A stretch of DNA of 64,000 bases. It comes from Symbiodinium natans (taxonomy: Eukaryota; Sar; Dinophyceae; Suessiales; Symbiodiniaceae). Made by a program: the position numbers and the translations under genes. Positions 30,113 through 42,232 of this stretch are shown piece after piece. Under the pieces are notes generated by a model. The model saw only the letters and a list, made by a program, of their open reading frames with translations. It was not told where the DNA came from and did not search any database. The number at the start of each line of letters is the position of its first letter. The first letter of the stretch is position 1. The stretch covers positions 230,617 through 294,616 of the forward strand of contig CAJNDS010002527.1 of assembly GCA_905221605.1 (NCBI GenBank). The letters run 5' to 3'.

Positions 30113-30237
30113 TGGCGCACGGCACGATATGGCACCATGTGCAAACCAGCGTTCACGAATCCCTTGAGCGAGGTGATGAGGCCAGTCTGTGAACAACTTC
30201 CGATTACTCCAAAATCTAGACACTTTATGACGCCTTA
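30113..30237 (+). CDS. Candidate exon ending at an introner
   Basis: After CATGTCTTTCAG the frame reads WRTARYGTMCKPAFTNPLSE and PITPKSRHFMTPYY, up to the element at 30238. An alternative frame ends HESLERGDEASL and a stop at 30192. The 3' border would need a GC or shifted site. Confidence 0.45.
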
Positions 30238-30362
30238 CTACTGCTATTTGCGCAAGAACCACGCCAAAAATAATATGATTTCTTATAAGGACAATATGGG
30301 GATTATTGTTGTTTTTTGCTTTTTTTTTGGGGGGGGGGGGGGGGTCCTTAGGCAAAAAGTAG
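30238..30362. mobile_element. Introner-like element, CTACT..AAGAACC family
   Basis: Left CTACTGCTATTTGCGCAAGA and right GTCCTTAGGCAAAAAGTAG are inverted, with GGGATTATTGTT, poly-T and a 16-G run between. Same architecture as 28408-28557 and 43639-43743. Confidence 0.65.
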
Positions 30363-30433
30363 CTTTTTGTTCCGGGTACCGGCCCAAGGGTCCCCCCATA
30401 ATCTAGCAAGAGCTCCCACACCCCCTCTCCCAG

Positions 30434-30495
30434 GGAATCGGCTGCCAAGCAGCCTGGCGAAGCAGCGCGCAGATGCAGTCGTCGCCTACCAGGAT
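30434..30495 (+). CDS. Candidate exon ending at an inverted-repeat element
   Basis: After CCCCCTCTCCCAG the frame reads NRLPSSLAKQRADAVVAYQD and stops at the edge of the element at 30489. Likely the same plus-strand gene as 28758-30237. Confidence 0.45.
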
Positions 30496-30630
30496 GGGCT
30501 ACTGGGCCTTAATAAATATATTCTAATCCCCATTACCAACCCTATAAAGGGCCTTTTATCGGGCATAGTAGGCCCAACCCTAAAAACGGGCCTTTCTAAA
30601 GGGGTTATAGGGTATCACAGCCCATCCTGG
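30489..30630. mobile_element. Inverted-repeat element CCAGGATGGGCT
   Basis: CCAGGATGGGCTACTGGG and its inverted partner TATCACAGCCCATCCTGG bound 142 bp with a GC-rich centre containing two further short hairpins. Confidence 0.6.
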
Positions 30631-30923
30631 CACGTTCAGCTAGGTGTCGGGCCACGGGGTGTGGCTTGATTCAGAGAAGGAAAATGCAAGAACATCTCAA
30701 AAGCCAAGTTTAGGGCCCAAACCCTGCCTCAGGCTTCCCTTGGTGGTGTTTTTTCGAGTTTGGGGTGCTTGGATATCGGCTTCGGGTTGAGTTTCTAGGG
30801 CGAGGGGGGCTTAGAGTTTGGCACAACCCTGAATGGGGCCCAGACCGCGACCCTTCGAAAACAACTACAGAATCCGACATCCTGAGCCCTAAATCCGAAG
30901 CTCACCCTTAAACCCGAAACCTT

Positions 30924-31000
30924 ATAGGGTTTAGGGTTTAGGGTTTAGGGTTTAGGGTTTAGGGTTTAGGGTTTAGGGTTTAGGGTTTAGGGTTTAGGGC
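30924..31000. repeat. TTTAGGG tract
   Basis: Eleven near-perfect units. 31000-31400 after it is unique sequence with no supported gene. Confidence 0.95.
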
Positions 31001-31400
31001 CTAGACCTTATCGGGTTTAGGGACCTTGTAACGGTTCTTTGCCACCCGCCTAGCTGACCACCCTTCTAAGATTCTAACGTTTGGGGTCCCTTGACCCAAG
31101 TCCGACATGGGTACTTGTCAGCCTTTGGGGGATGTGTCAAGAGTTGAGGCCCTACATGCTAAAACCTTGCACCCCTAAACCCCTTATAAACCTTGCAACC
31201 CCAAAATCCGACAAATCCAAACCAGTACTACCCCTACTCTCTTTTCCCTTACCCCCTGAAACCCCTCAAGAATAAATCTTACAACCCCCAAATCCGAAAA
31301 AATCCAAACTACACCCTTTTTTCCCTCACCCCCTGAAACACCCCTCAGAAATCTTAAGCCCGCGACTTTAGTCTGAGCTGAGGTCGCAACTCACCAGGGC

Positions 31401-31500
31401 NNNNNNNNNNNNNNNNNNNNNNNNNNNNNNNNNNNNNNNNNNNNNNNNNNNNNNNNNNNNNNNNNNNNNNNNNNNNNNNNNNNNNNNNNNNNNNNNNNNN
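31401..31500. other. Assembly gap (100 N)
   Basis: Exactly 100 unknown bases, the size of a placeholder gap. The right side resumes in the middle of the purine repeat that also occurs at about 11420, while the left side is unrelated unique DNA. Confidence 1.
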
Positions 31501-32326
31501 CAAGAAAAGAATGGAAGAGAGATGAATAAAGGAGAGGGAGAGACAAAACAAGGAGCAAAGAAGATGGCGCTCTTCTTTATCTATCCTCTTTCCCTTATCT
31601 CTGCAAGGAGTAGAACAGACAGGAAGCAAGGAGACGGAGTGACAAAACTTGTCGCAAAGCTTTATATATCTCCCTTGTCTCTCCCTAATTTTAAAAAGCC
31701 AATCTTGCTATTCACAGATAGGTGCCCTTCTTCCTCTTCAGGAAATCGCCTTTCCCTTACTTTGCGTTTTGAAGCGACTAAGAAAAACAACAGATAAGAA
31801 GAGAGGACAGGGAATGACTAAATAAAGAGAGGAGCTCTTCAATGTCCCTCCCTTTTTCTTATGTTACTTTTCCTTCTTGGGGGGTCCTTTTTCCTCCCTT
31901 GAAGATGCAGAAAACGATCAAAAAGGACACCCGTTCCATCGCCCATATATAGGGAGACAGAGAAATCATGAGCATCAGCTGGGTTTGCTGCACCACTCAA
32001 AACTTCTCAAGTGACCTAGGCGCACTCTGCGCCTATCAGAGTACATTACAAGTACATAGGCGCACTCTGCGCCTATCAGAGTACATTACAAGTACAAGTG
32101 CAAGTACAAGCCTTCGTTTTTGATGTAGAGGGCACGAAAGGTGGAGGAGGGTTGGGGGGGGTGGGGTAAAAGAATTATATAAAACCACTTATAAGGTTTA
32201 TACAGTTTATGAAGTGGGCTCTTTTTTTCTCCTTTGGCTAATTTTGGGCAACATTTGCCCTTTGGGCCCAATTCGGCCTCAAAAAAACGGCCCCAAAGGG
32301 CCCAACAATGGGAAACGTGCGGCTGG

Positions 32327-32953
32327 ATTTGGCCAAATTTTGCCGGACAGTCTGCGGGCAAAATTTGGCCAAATCGAGCTGCTCGTCGTGCGCGATGAGA
32401 AATGCGCGGCTCGATTTGGCCAAATTTTGCCGGGCAGCCTCCGGGCAAAATTTGGCCAAATCGGGCTGCTCTTCGTAGGCGATGAGAAAGGTGCGGCTCG
32501 GCTCTATTTGGCCAAATTTTGCCGGGCAACTTTCGGACAAAATTTGGCCAAATCAGGCTCTTCGTACGCGATGAGAAAGGCGCGGCTCGATTTGGCCAAA
32601 TTTGCCGGGCAGCTTTCGGGCAAAATTTGGCCAAATCGGGCTGCGCTTCGTAGGCGATGAGAAATGCGCGGCTCGATTTGGCCAAATTTTGCCGAGCAGC
32701 TTTCGGGCAAAATTTGGCCAAATCGGGCTGCTCTTCGTAGGCGATGAGAAAGGCGCGGCTCGATTTGGCCAAATTTTGCCGGGCAGTTTTCGGGCAAAAT
32801 TTGGCCAAATCGGGCTGCTCTTCGTAGGCGATGAGAAAGGCGCGGCTCGATTTGGCCAAATTTTGCCGGGCAGCCTTCGGGCAAAATTTGGCCAAATCGG
32901 GCAGCTCTTCGTATGCGATGAGAAATGCGCGGCTCGATTTGGCCAAGTTTTGC
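32327..32953. repeat. 87-bp hairpin minisatellite, array 3
   Basis: Same unit as at 12229. One unit has GGCTCGGCTCTATTTGG and another a one-base deletion, which close some of the long frames seen in array 1. That argues against coding. Confidence 0.9.
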
Positions 32954-33787
32954 CCGGAGCTTCCCCCCCTTCCAAGAATTTAATAATGATTAATTTAAGT
33001 ACGACGGGGAGGTTTCGGATTGAAATTATTTCAATTATTTAATTCTTAGGGGGCGGGGAGGGTGGTTCCCCCCTCTTTTCGGATTTAAACTATTTAAACT
33101 ATATAAGTTATTTACATTATTTGAACTATTTAAATTGTTTAAATTATGTAAATTTTTTAATCAAAGCTTTTTATAACTCCCTTGTCTCTCCCTAATTAGA
33201 AAAAGCCAATCTTGCTATTCACAGATAGGTGCCCTTCTTCCTCTTCAGGAAATCGCCTTTCCCTTATTTTGCGTTTTGAAGCGACTAAGAAAAACAACAG
33301 ATACGAAGAGAGGACAGGGAATGACTAAGTAAAGAGAGGAGCTCTTCAATGTCCCTCCCTTTTTCTTATGTTACTTTTCCTTCTTGGGGGGTCCTTTTTC
33401 TCCATTCAAGATGCAGAAAACGATCAAAAAGGACACCCGTTCCATCGCCCATATATAGGGAGACAGAGAAATCATGAGCATCAGCTGGGTTTGCTGCACC
33501 ACTCAAAACTTCTCAAGTGACCTAGGCACACTCTGCGCCTATCAGAGTGCATTACAAGTACAAGTGCAAGTACAAGCCTTCGTTTTTGAGGTAGAGGGCA
33601 CGAAAGGTGGAGGAGGGCTGGGGGGGTGGGGTAAAAGAATTATATCACACTACTTATAAGGTTTATACAGTTTATGAAGTGGGCTCTTTTTTTCTCCTTT
33701 GGCTAATTTTGGGCAACATTTGCCCTTTGGGCCCAATTCGGCCCCAAAAAAACGGCCTCAAAGGGCCCAACAATGGGAAACGTGCGG

Positions 33788-34155
33788 CTGGATTTGGCCA
33801 AATTTTGCCGAGCAGCTTTCGGGCAAAATTTGGCCAAATCGGGCTGCTCGTCGTACGCGATGAGAAATGCGCGGCTCGATTTGGCCAAATTTTGCCGGGC
33901 AGCCTCCGGGCAAAATTTGGCCAAATCGGGCTGCTCTTCGTAGGCGATGAGAAAGGTGCGGCTCTATTTGGCCAAATTTTGCCGGTCAACTTTCGGACAA
34001 AATTTGGCCAAATCAGGCTCTTCGTACGCGATGAGAAAGGCGCGGCTCGATTTGGCCAAATTTTGCCGGGCAGCCTTCGGGCAAAATTTGGCCAAATCGG
34101 GCAGCTCTTCGTATGCGATGAGAAAGGCGCGGCTCGATTTGGCCAAGTTTTGCCC
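33788..34155. repeat. 87-bp hairpin minisatellite, array 4
   Basis: Four to five units only. Contains TTGCCGGTCAACTTTCGGAC, a variant shared in part with array 3. Confidence 0.9.
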
Positions 34156-34437
34156 GGAGCTTCCCCCCCTCTCAAGAATTTAATAATGATTAATTTAAGT
34201 ACGACGGGGAGGTTTCGGATTGAAATTATTTAAATTATTTAATTCTTAGGGGGCGGGGAGGGTGGTTTCCCCCCCTTCTCGGATTTAAATTATTTAAACT
34301 ATATAAGTTAGTTACATTATTTGAACTATTTAAATTGTTTTAATTATGTAAATTATTTAATCAAAGCTTTACATATCTCCCTTGCCTCTCCCTAATTAGA
34401 AATACCAATCTTGCTATTCACAGATAGGTGCCCTTCT

Positions 34438-34770
34438 CATGCTTTTTTGTGTTAGCACGGCTCTACTGACACATATTCCGCGAAAAATGTGTCATGCTTT
34501 TTGTGTTAGCAGAACTCTGGTGACACATATTCCGCGGAAAATGTGTCATGCTTTTTTGTGTTAGCACGGCTCTACTGTCACATATTCCGCGGAAAATGTG
34601 TCATGTTTTTTTGTGTTAGCACAGCTCTACTGACACATATTCCGCGGAAAAAATGTCATGTTTATGGTGCTTAGAGAACTCTGGTGACACATATTCCGCG
34701 AAAAATGTGTCATGCTTTTTTGTGGTAGCACGGCTCTACTGACACATATTCAGCGGAAAAATTGTCATGT
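34438..34770. repeat. ~57-bp tandem repeat with a palindrome
   Basis: Six diverged units of TCATGCTTTTTTGTGTTAGC plus ACGGCTCTACTGACACATAT plus TCCGCGGAAAATG. GACACATATTCCGCGGAAAA with its following TGTGTC is a near-perfect palindrome in each unit. Present only in the second satellite block. Confidence 0.85.
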
Positions 34771-35239
34771 TTTTGGTGAAATTTACGAACACTTACCCCC
34801 CGATAAGCAAGACTTGGAACCACTCCGCGTTCTCAGCCTTTAAGAGTTTAAGGGGGTTTCAAATTCAGGGATACTTGTATTTGCTCCTTGAAACTTACGA
34901 ACACTTACCCCCCCGATAAACAAGACTTGGAACCTGCAGACAACAACAAACAGGTCTGTCGCAAAACTTCGACCATTGATACATACCCCCTGTAGCGGGG
35001 TATGTCGCGCATGTGGGCCGCGGCCCCGTTACAAGCAATTAATATTGGCACGCGGCCAATTTTTTTCTTTCTCAACTATCTCAAAGGGCGCACTGTCTAG
35101 ATCGCAAGCATAATTTCATTGTGTCTTGACGCATCATAGTGTACCAAAGTCTCTGCATCGTAAGCATTGTTTTCTTTGAGCTTTAGTACAGTTTTTTGTA
35201 CTAAGGTCTTTAAGCCGTAAGCACTGTTAACGGGAAAGG

Positions 35240-35500
35240 GCGAGGAGGATAGCTTGTGATAACTATGACAATTTATCATAATTATGATACCTTATCATAA
35301 GTATGATAACTTATGATAACTTATCATAATTATAATAACTTATCATAATTATGAAAAGTTGCTTATCATATTTATCATACTCTGAGATAAAGAACTTGAA
35401 GTTATCATAATTATGATAATTTAGATCGGGAAGCTAAAGTTATCATAATTATGATAACTTATGATGGGGAAGTTGAAGTCATCATAATTATGATAACTTC
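35240..35500. repeat. Palindromic TTATCATAATTATGATAA repeats
   Basis: Irregularly spaced copies of TTATCATAATTATGATAAC, each self-complementary. 34780-35240 before them is unique sequence without a supported gene. Confidence 0.8.
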
Positions 35501-35694
35501 AGGTTGGTAGTTTGGAGTGGAGGGGCAGGAGGGGTTAGGTGCGAGTGGTGTGGGTGTAGTAAATTGTTGCAAGGGGGCGTGTTGGGGGTGATGGGGTCGG
35601 GGAGCAGGTTGCAGGTGCGACGCGGTGCGTGGGGTGGCGCTCTGCGAAGTGAGGTGGAAATTGGGGAGGGGCAGGGGAGGGGAGAGGAGGGGTT

Positions 35695-35990
35695 AAAGCA
35701 CAAGCCCTCCAGCCCCTCCCCTCCAGCCCCGCAGAGCCCTCCAGCCAGCCCCTCCAGCCCGCCCCTCCAGCCAGCCCCTCCAGGCGCCCCTTCAGCCTCC
35801 AGGTTCCTCCAGCCACTCCAGTTCTTCCAGTTCCTCCAGCCCCTCTAGCCTCTCCAACCCCTCCAGCCCTTGCAGCAGCCCCTCCAGCCAGCCAGCCCCT
35901 CCAGCCCCCTCCAGCCCCCTCCAGCCCCTCCAGCTCCAGCCCATCCCTTCAGCCTCCAGGTTCCTCCAGTTCCTCCAGCCCCTCCAGCCC
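35695..35990. repeat. CCCCTCCAG minisatellite
   Basis: Imperfect ~9-10 bp units CCCCTCCAGC. Pro/Ser-rich and Trp/Gly-rich translations are artefacts. Confidence 0.9.
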
Positions 35991-35999
35991 TACCTAAAT

Positions 36000-38285
36000 A
36001 ATTTAGTTTATGGCTTGGCTGAGTTTCCCCACAATTAAATTAATTTAAACGATTTAAACGATTTAATTGGGTCCAATTAAATCGTTTAAATCCGACGCCT
36101 CAATTAAATAATTTAATTCGACCGTAGGATTTAAACGATTTAATTGGGTCCAATTAAATCGTTTAAATCCGACGCCTCAATTAAATAATTTAATTGGACC
36201 GAAGGATGTAAACGATTTAATTGGGCCCAATTAAACCGTTTAAATCGTTTAAATCGTTTAAATTAATTTAATTGTGGTGGGAGGTGAGTACAGACAGGCA
36301 CAGAGCCAATTAAATTATTTAAATCCGACGCCTCAATTAAATAATTTTATTAGACCGTAGGATTTAAATGATTTAATTGGTTTATGGCTTGGCTGAGTCC
36401 CCCCACAATTAAATTAATTTAAACGATTTAAACGATTTAAACGATTTAAACGATTTAATTGGGTCCAATTAAACCGTTTAAATCCGACGCCTCAATTAAA
36501 TAATTTAATTCGACCGTTTAAACGATTTAATTGGGTCCAATTAAATCGTTTAAATCCGACGCCTCAATTAAATAATTTAATTGGACCGTAGGATTTAAAC
36601 GATTTAATTGGGCCCAAGTAAATCGTTTAAATCGTTTAAATCGTTTAAATCGTTTAAATTAATTTAATTGTGGTGGGAGGTGAGTACAGACAGGCACAGA
36701 GCCAATTAAATTATTTAAATCCGACGCCTCAATTAAATAATTTCATTAGACCGTAGGATTTAAACGATTTAATTGGTTTATGGCTTGGCTGAGTCCCCCC
36801 ACAATTAAATTAATTTAAACGATTTAAACGATTTAAACGATTGTTTTTGTGGTTTTTTGTAAACGATTGTAATTGGGTACAATTAAGCCGTGGAAATCCG
36901 AATAACCCCCCCCCCCACCACGCCCGATATTGCCGTGATGTTTACCTCACACGCCTAATAAAATTAATTCGACACCGTAGGATTTTTTTTTTTTTAAAAC
37001 GATTTTTAAACGATTTAATTGGATCCAATTAAATCGTTTAAATCGTTTAAATCGTTTAAATCGTTTAAATTAATTTAATTGTGGTGGGAGGTGAGTACAG
37101 ACAGGCACAGAGCCAATTAAATTATCTAAATCCGACGCCTCAATTAAATATTTTAATTGGACCGTAGGATTTAAATGATGTAATTGGTTTATGGCTTGGC
37201 TGAGTCCCCCCACAATTAAATTAATTTTTACGATTTAAACGATTTAAACGATTTAATTGGGCCCAATTAAATCGTTTAAATCCGACGCCTCAATTAAATA
37301 ATTTAAATAGACCGTAGGATTTAACGATTTAATTGGGTCCAATTAAATCGTTTAAAACCGACGCCTCAATTAAATAATTTAATTGGACCGTAGGATTTAA
37401 ACGATTTAATTGGGCCCAATTAAATCGTTTAAATCCGACGCCTCAATTAAATAATATAATTGGACCGTAGGATTTAAACGATTTAATTGGCCCCAATTAA
37501 ATCGTTTTAAATCGTTTAAATCGTTTAAATTAATTTAATTGTGGTGGGAGGTGAGTACAGACAGGCACAGAGCCAATTAAATTATTTAAATCCGACGCCT
37601 CAATTAAATAATTTTATTAGACCGTAGGATTTAAATGATTTAATTGGTTTATGGCTTGGCTGAGTCCCCCCACAATTAAATTAATTTAAACGATTTAAAC
37701 GATTTAAACGATTTAAACGATTTAAACGAAATTTAAACGATTTAAACGATTGGGTCCAATTAAATCGTTTAAATCCGACGCCTCAATTAAATAATTTAAA
37801 TAGACCGTAGGATTTAAACGATTTAATTGGGTCCAATTAAATCGTTTAAATCCGACGCCTCAATTAAATAATTTAATTCGACCGTAGGATTTAAACGATT
37901 TAATTGGGTCCAATTAAATCGTTTAAATCCGACGCCTCAATTAAATAATTTAATTCGACCGTAGGATTTAAACAATTTAATTGGGCCCAATTAAATCGTT
38001 TAAATCCGACGCCTCAATTAAATAATTTAATTGCACCGTAGGATTTAAACGATTTAATTGGACCCAATTAAATCGTTTAAATCGTTTAAATCGTTTAAAT
38101 CGTTTAAATCATTTAAATTAATTTAATTGTGGTGGGAGGTGAGTATAGACAAGCACAGAGCCAATTAAATTATTTAAATCCGACGCCTTACTTATTCAAA
38201 AAAATAGGGCGTAGGATTTAAATAATTTAATTAAGCTCTCTCTATTTAAATAGTTTAATGTATTTAAATAAATTAAATTATTTTC
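36000..38285. repeat. AT-rich palindromic satellite, second block
   Basis: Same unit as 14306-16445. GTGGTGGGAGGTGAGTACAG markers fall near 36274, 36670, 37081, 37541 and 38129. Around 36840-37000 the array is disrupted by T-rich and C-rich inserts (TTGTTTTTGTGGTTTTTTGT). Confidence 0.9.
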
Positions 38286-38334
38286 TGCTTATAAAAAAAA
38301 GGAATGAGCTAAATAGACCCTAAAGGCTGCTCTT

Positions 38335-38575
38335 TCATATATATATATATATATATGTATATATCTATATATAGACATTGATTTAGATATAGATAAAGAT
38401 ATAGATATAGACATAGTTATATAGATATATAGATATATAGATATATAGATATATAGATATATAGATATATAGATATATAGATATATAGATATATAGATAT
38501 ATAGATATATAGATATATAGATATATAGACACATAGATATATAGATATGTAGATATGTAGATATGTAGATATTAC
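38335..38575. repeat. AT and ATAGATAT microsatellite
   Basis: An AT run followed by over twenty ATAGATAT-type octamers. The 96-residue Tyr/Ile translation on the minus strand is a repeat artefact. Confidence 0.9.
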
Positions 38576-38598
38576 ACACGTACAGCCAAGGCGGCAGG

Positions 38599-38665
38599 CT
38601 GTCGACGAGCAGCAGCTGCAGCAGCAGCTACACGAGGTTCCGCTTCAGCCTCGAGCATCAAGGGA
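38599..38665 (+). CDS. Candidate exon
   Basis: After CCAAGGCGGCAG the frame reads AVDEQQLQQQLHEVPLQPRA and ends GAAG|GTCAGG before a TTTAGGG tract. Gln-rich, so repeat slippage is possible. 38800-39200 downstream has no supported gene. Confidence 0.35.
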
Positions 38666-39929
38666 AGGTCAGGGCTGGGTTGAGGGTGTAGGGTATGGGG
38701 TTTAGGGTTTAGGGTGTGGGGTTTAGGGTTTAGGGTTTAGGGTTTAGGGTTTAGAGTTTAAGGGCTTAGGGTTTAGGGCTTAGGGCTTGGTAATTGATAT
38801 ACTCTACGCTACTGTGGCCCCTATTGGTTTAGGGTTTGAAGTTAGGGTCATACTATACTCTACATTACTATAGCCGCTACTGCGAGAACGCGAAGGAAGG
38901 TTGTGGGGTTCAGGGTCCTACCCCACACTACTATCATCCCTATTGAGGGCTTGGGGTAAGGATGCTTCTCTACACTACTATAATCCCGGCTAAGATAAAT
39001 TGACCATAAACCCTTTCAGGGAAGCCCCTGGCGGAGTTCTGCTTTCAGGCTCCTTTTAAAGACCAGATGTAGGATGTTCGCCGGTGTCCCTTGAGAAGCC
39101 TCCAACTCCAAGCAGTGTGAGGGAATGAGGCCCAATTTCTGGGGGGGGGGATAGCAACTCAGCCATTTGTGTTACCCTGAACCCTAAGGACCCTAAGAAC
39201 CCTAAACACCTAAACCCTACAAGCCTTTTGTCCCCGGGCTGGCCTCATCATCTAACCGGCCATGAAGGGCTAAGGGTTTAGGGTTTTAGGATTTAGAGTT
39301 TTGGGGTTTGGGGTTTCGGGTTTAGGGTTTTAGGATTTAGGGTTTTGGGGGTGTTAGCCCGTGCAATCCGCTATAGTTCATGCGGGGCCAGTTTGGTCTG
39401 ACTTGATTCTTGGGGGCGGGGATGTTACGCCCCACCGAACCCACGGTGCCTCAAGGTTGCTAGCACGTTCCTCCCGAGATGTACGCTTTTTATGTATATT
39501 TGTATAATAATAATAATATTATTAATAATAATCGTAATAATAATAATAATAACTTGTGTGTGCGTTGTCTTGAAGTTCTAGCTGCCTCGGACCAGCTTTG
39601 GCTTTCGCGCAGAGGCGGGACATGGGATTCCCTTCCGTACCCTGCACCCAAGCATCGACGTGGCCTTCATGACAAGATCGTCCGAAACGCCTAGACGCCT
39701 GAAGAATGACGAACCTGAAACCCTAAACCCTAAACCCTAGCCCTAAACCCTAAACCCTACACCCTACACCCTAAACCCTAAATTCCTTAGCCTGCAACCC
39801 TGGAGCCTAGAAGCCCTCGCAAGCCTGGGGTTCTGACCCTGGTCTCTCTCGTGAGCCATGGCCTCCAGCGTTGAAGCAGAGAGGCTCGTATTTACAACGC
39901 GGCCTGGGCCGCAATTCGCTTGGTTTGTT

Positions 39930-40040
39930 AGGGTTTCGGGTTTCGGGTTTAGGGTTTAGGGTTTAGGGTTTAGGGTTTAGGGTTTAGGGTTTAGGGTTTA
40001 GGGTTTTGGTTTTAGGGTTTAGGGTTTAGGGTTTAGGGTA
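39930..40040. repeat. TTTAGGG tract
   Basis: About fourteen units with one TTTTGG interruption. The preceding island 39857-39935 reads MASSVEAERLVFTTRPGPQF on + and may be an exon. Confidence 0.9.
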
Positions 40041-40334
40041 CCTAGGACGCTACGCTAGGGCCCAGAGTAGGCCGTCATTCCCCTTTTTGTTCGGGCTTCG
40101 GTTCCCTTACAAGCCCCGTGATAAACCCAAAAGGGGTGCCCTTCTTAGCTATAGGTTCGTCTTGGAAACCCTAAGCCCTAAACCCCAAACCCCAAACCCC
40201 AAACCCTAAACCCTAAACCCTAAACCGCCTAGTTAAGGAGCCTTCGGAAGCTTAGGGAAGGTACCCTCGCGGCCCCCTACTTGGGCTCCTACGGAGCTCC
40301 TGGGTTTGAACTGGCTTAGATGTTTCACGGGTTT

Positions 40335-40442
40335 ATTTAGGGTTTGGGGTTTAGGGTTTAGGGTTTAGGGCTTAGGGCTTAGGGCTTAGGGCTTAGGGCT
40401 TAGGGCTTAGGGCTTAGGGCTTAGGGCTTAGGGCTTAGGGTT
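40335..40442. repeat. TTTAGGG tract with ten consecutive CTTAGGG
   Basis: The variant block is perfectly homogeneous and abrupt at both ends. Confidence 0.95.
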
Positions 40443-41145
40443 TGGTTTTTTTTGTAGGGTGTGTACAGGGTGCTTTTGGGGTATTTATACGGTTTACAGG
40501 GTTGGGTTAGGTGTTTAGGGTTCGAACCTTCCCCTTGATTTCGAAAAGGACGCAGGATTCAGGGGAAAACCTTGACCTAAACCTAAACCCTAAACCCTAA
40601 GCCCCGTCAGTGAAAGCGCCTTCCGATTCTTCTGAGGCTTCCTTGGGATGGCGTTCGACGCTTTGCCTCACCTGGGTCTGGAACCCAGACGGTGAAGGGG
40701 GTTTGGGGTTCAGGCCTTTAGGGTTTAGGATTTGGGATTTAGGGTTTGGGGTTTAGGATCTTGAGCGTTTTGTCTGAGATTTAGGGCTTTAGGGTTTTCG
40801 CGCGCTGTTGTTTGTGTATGCTTCAGGGTTCTACGAAGGTCTTCAGGGTCTTGATATTTGTTTAGTTTACTTTTTAGGGTTTGTTTGGGTTGGCTTTTCC
40901 CCTGATCCCAAGTGTTGGCAGGTTTAGGGCTCAGGATTGGTTTAGGGCTCATGGTCAGCCGACAACGGGTCTCATCCACGAAGATCGCCCAACCACTGAG
41001 CCCTTGGCCCCTAAAAACCCTTGAACTCTAGAGCGCTAGACAACATGGTTCAGGGTTTAGGGTTTAGGGTTTAGGGTCTAGTCCACTATCTTTTCGGGCT
41101 GGCCAGGCACTGTTGCTTGTTTTGTGGTTCCCAGGTTTACTTCCC

Positions 41146-41264
41146 TGGTGGCCCAGTGGTAGCCCTTACTTTTTTATTGGTTCTGGGTTCCCTTAAAAGT
41201 GACTCCCCCCCCCAAAAAAAAAAGGAGAGGTGCCCTCATTATGATGTGATTACTGGCCTACCAA
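41146..41264. mobile_element. Introner-like element, TAGCCCAGTGGTA family
   Basis: Left TGGTGGCCCAGTGGTAGCCC and right ATTACTGGCCTACCA are inverted. The interior has GGTTCTGGGTTCCCTTA as in the sulfotransferase intron copy. Confidence 0.65.
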
Positions 41265-41476
41265 AGTTCCTACCCGAGACCTTCGGCGCTCCGTAATCAA
41301 TTCAAAAGGACACCCTTTTATTTGTAGGTTGCTCTTGGGGCTTGTATATAAGTCTTTAAGCACCCTGAAAGCCCAGAGGGTTTAGGGTTCATAGCCCTAA
41401 ACCCTAAACACCGGACCGTTTCCCTCTAGGGCACTCAGCCGGGAACCCTTGCTAGCCTCGAAACTTAGACCGCACC

Positions 41477-41626
41477 ATGAGCACCTTGAAACACTTCCGA
41501 GGGTTTATGGGGCTTCAGGGGAGCTGCCTGCGGCAGGCCCTACTTTGCGCGCTTGCGACAGAATGCCCAGCGGTTGGGTATCTCATGGCCAGAGGCCGGT
41601 CGTTGTGTGCATGGAACATGGGGGGG
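41477..41626 (+). CDS. Candidate first exon
   Basis: ATG at 41477 opens MSTLKHFRGFMGLQGSCLRQ and ALATECPAVGYLMARGRSLC up to a G-run at about 41620. The other plus frame is also open, so the frame is uncertain. Confidence 0.3.
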
Positions 41627-41979
41627 GGGGGGCAGTTATGTCATGGATTTTTCCGGACTACACGAGGATTGATGCCTCCAGTCACACGACTTTTCGGAAG
41701 TGTTAGCACGTGTTTCCCTAAACCCTGTTTATAAAGCCTAAACCCTAAACCCTAAGCGGAACTCCAGAGGCTCCTTTTGAGCTGGGCTTGAGAGCATCTT
41801 CGCGCAAGGGCTGAGCCCGAAGCCCTGTGGAGCTTGTGAGCCTAAACTCCACAGCCCATTTCTAAACCCATGAGTCCTAAACCCCTAAACCCTAAACTCT
41901 TGACTCTAAACCCTAAACTTATGCCTTAAACCCTAAACCCTAAGCCCTAAACCCTAAGCCCTAAACCCTAAACCCGCAG

Positions 41980-42083
41980 ACCCCAAGCAAAAGAAGGACC
42001 TGCCGCGGGCCCTGCGCGACGCCTTAGACAAGGCCCTGGCTTCGGCGCCCTGCCCGGGCCCCCGGATGCTTCGAAGGTTATAA
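41980..42083 (+). CDS. Candidate terminal exon between C and G tracts
   Basis: CCCTAAACCCGCAG precedes the frame PKQKKDLPRALRDALDKALA ... PRMLRRL ending TAA at 42081-42083. GC-rich third positions contrast with flanking heptamers. Confidence 0.5.
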
Positions 42084-42111
42084 CTGACCTTGGGGACCAG
42101 ATGAACACCTG

Positions 42112-42232
42112 TTTAGGGTTTAGGGTTTAGGGTTTAGGGTTTAGGGTTTTAGGGTTTTAGGGTTTTAGGGTTTTAGGGTTTTAGGGTTTTAGGGTTTTAG
42201 GGTTTTAGGGTTTTAGGGTTTAGGGTTTAGGG
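42112..42232. repeat. TTTAGGG tract with nine TTTTAGGG octamers
   Basis: The octamer block is homogeneous and flanked by canonical units. Confidence 0.95.

Larger units (their letters stand above)
31501..38350. repeat. Second, rearranged copy of the satellite block
   Basis: Follows the order of 11420-16500: purine repeat, leader, 87-bp array, AT-rich spacer, purine fragment, leader, 87-bp array, AT satellite, inverted-repeat end. It differs by a shorter second array and about 1.8 kb of extra DNA (34160-36000) before the AT satellite. Sequence identity is high but not complete (for example CTCCGG against CTGCGG in the first array). Confidence 0.8.

Noticed and set aside
38289-38579. 96-residue Tyr/Ile ORF
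   Set aside because: Translation of an ATAGATAT microsatellite.
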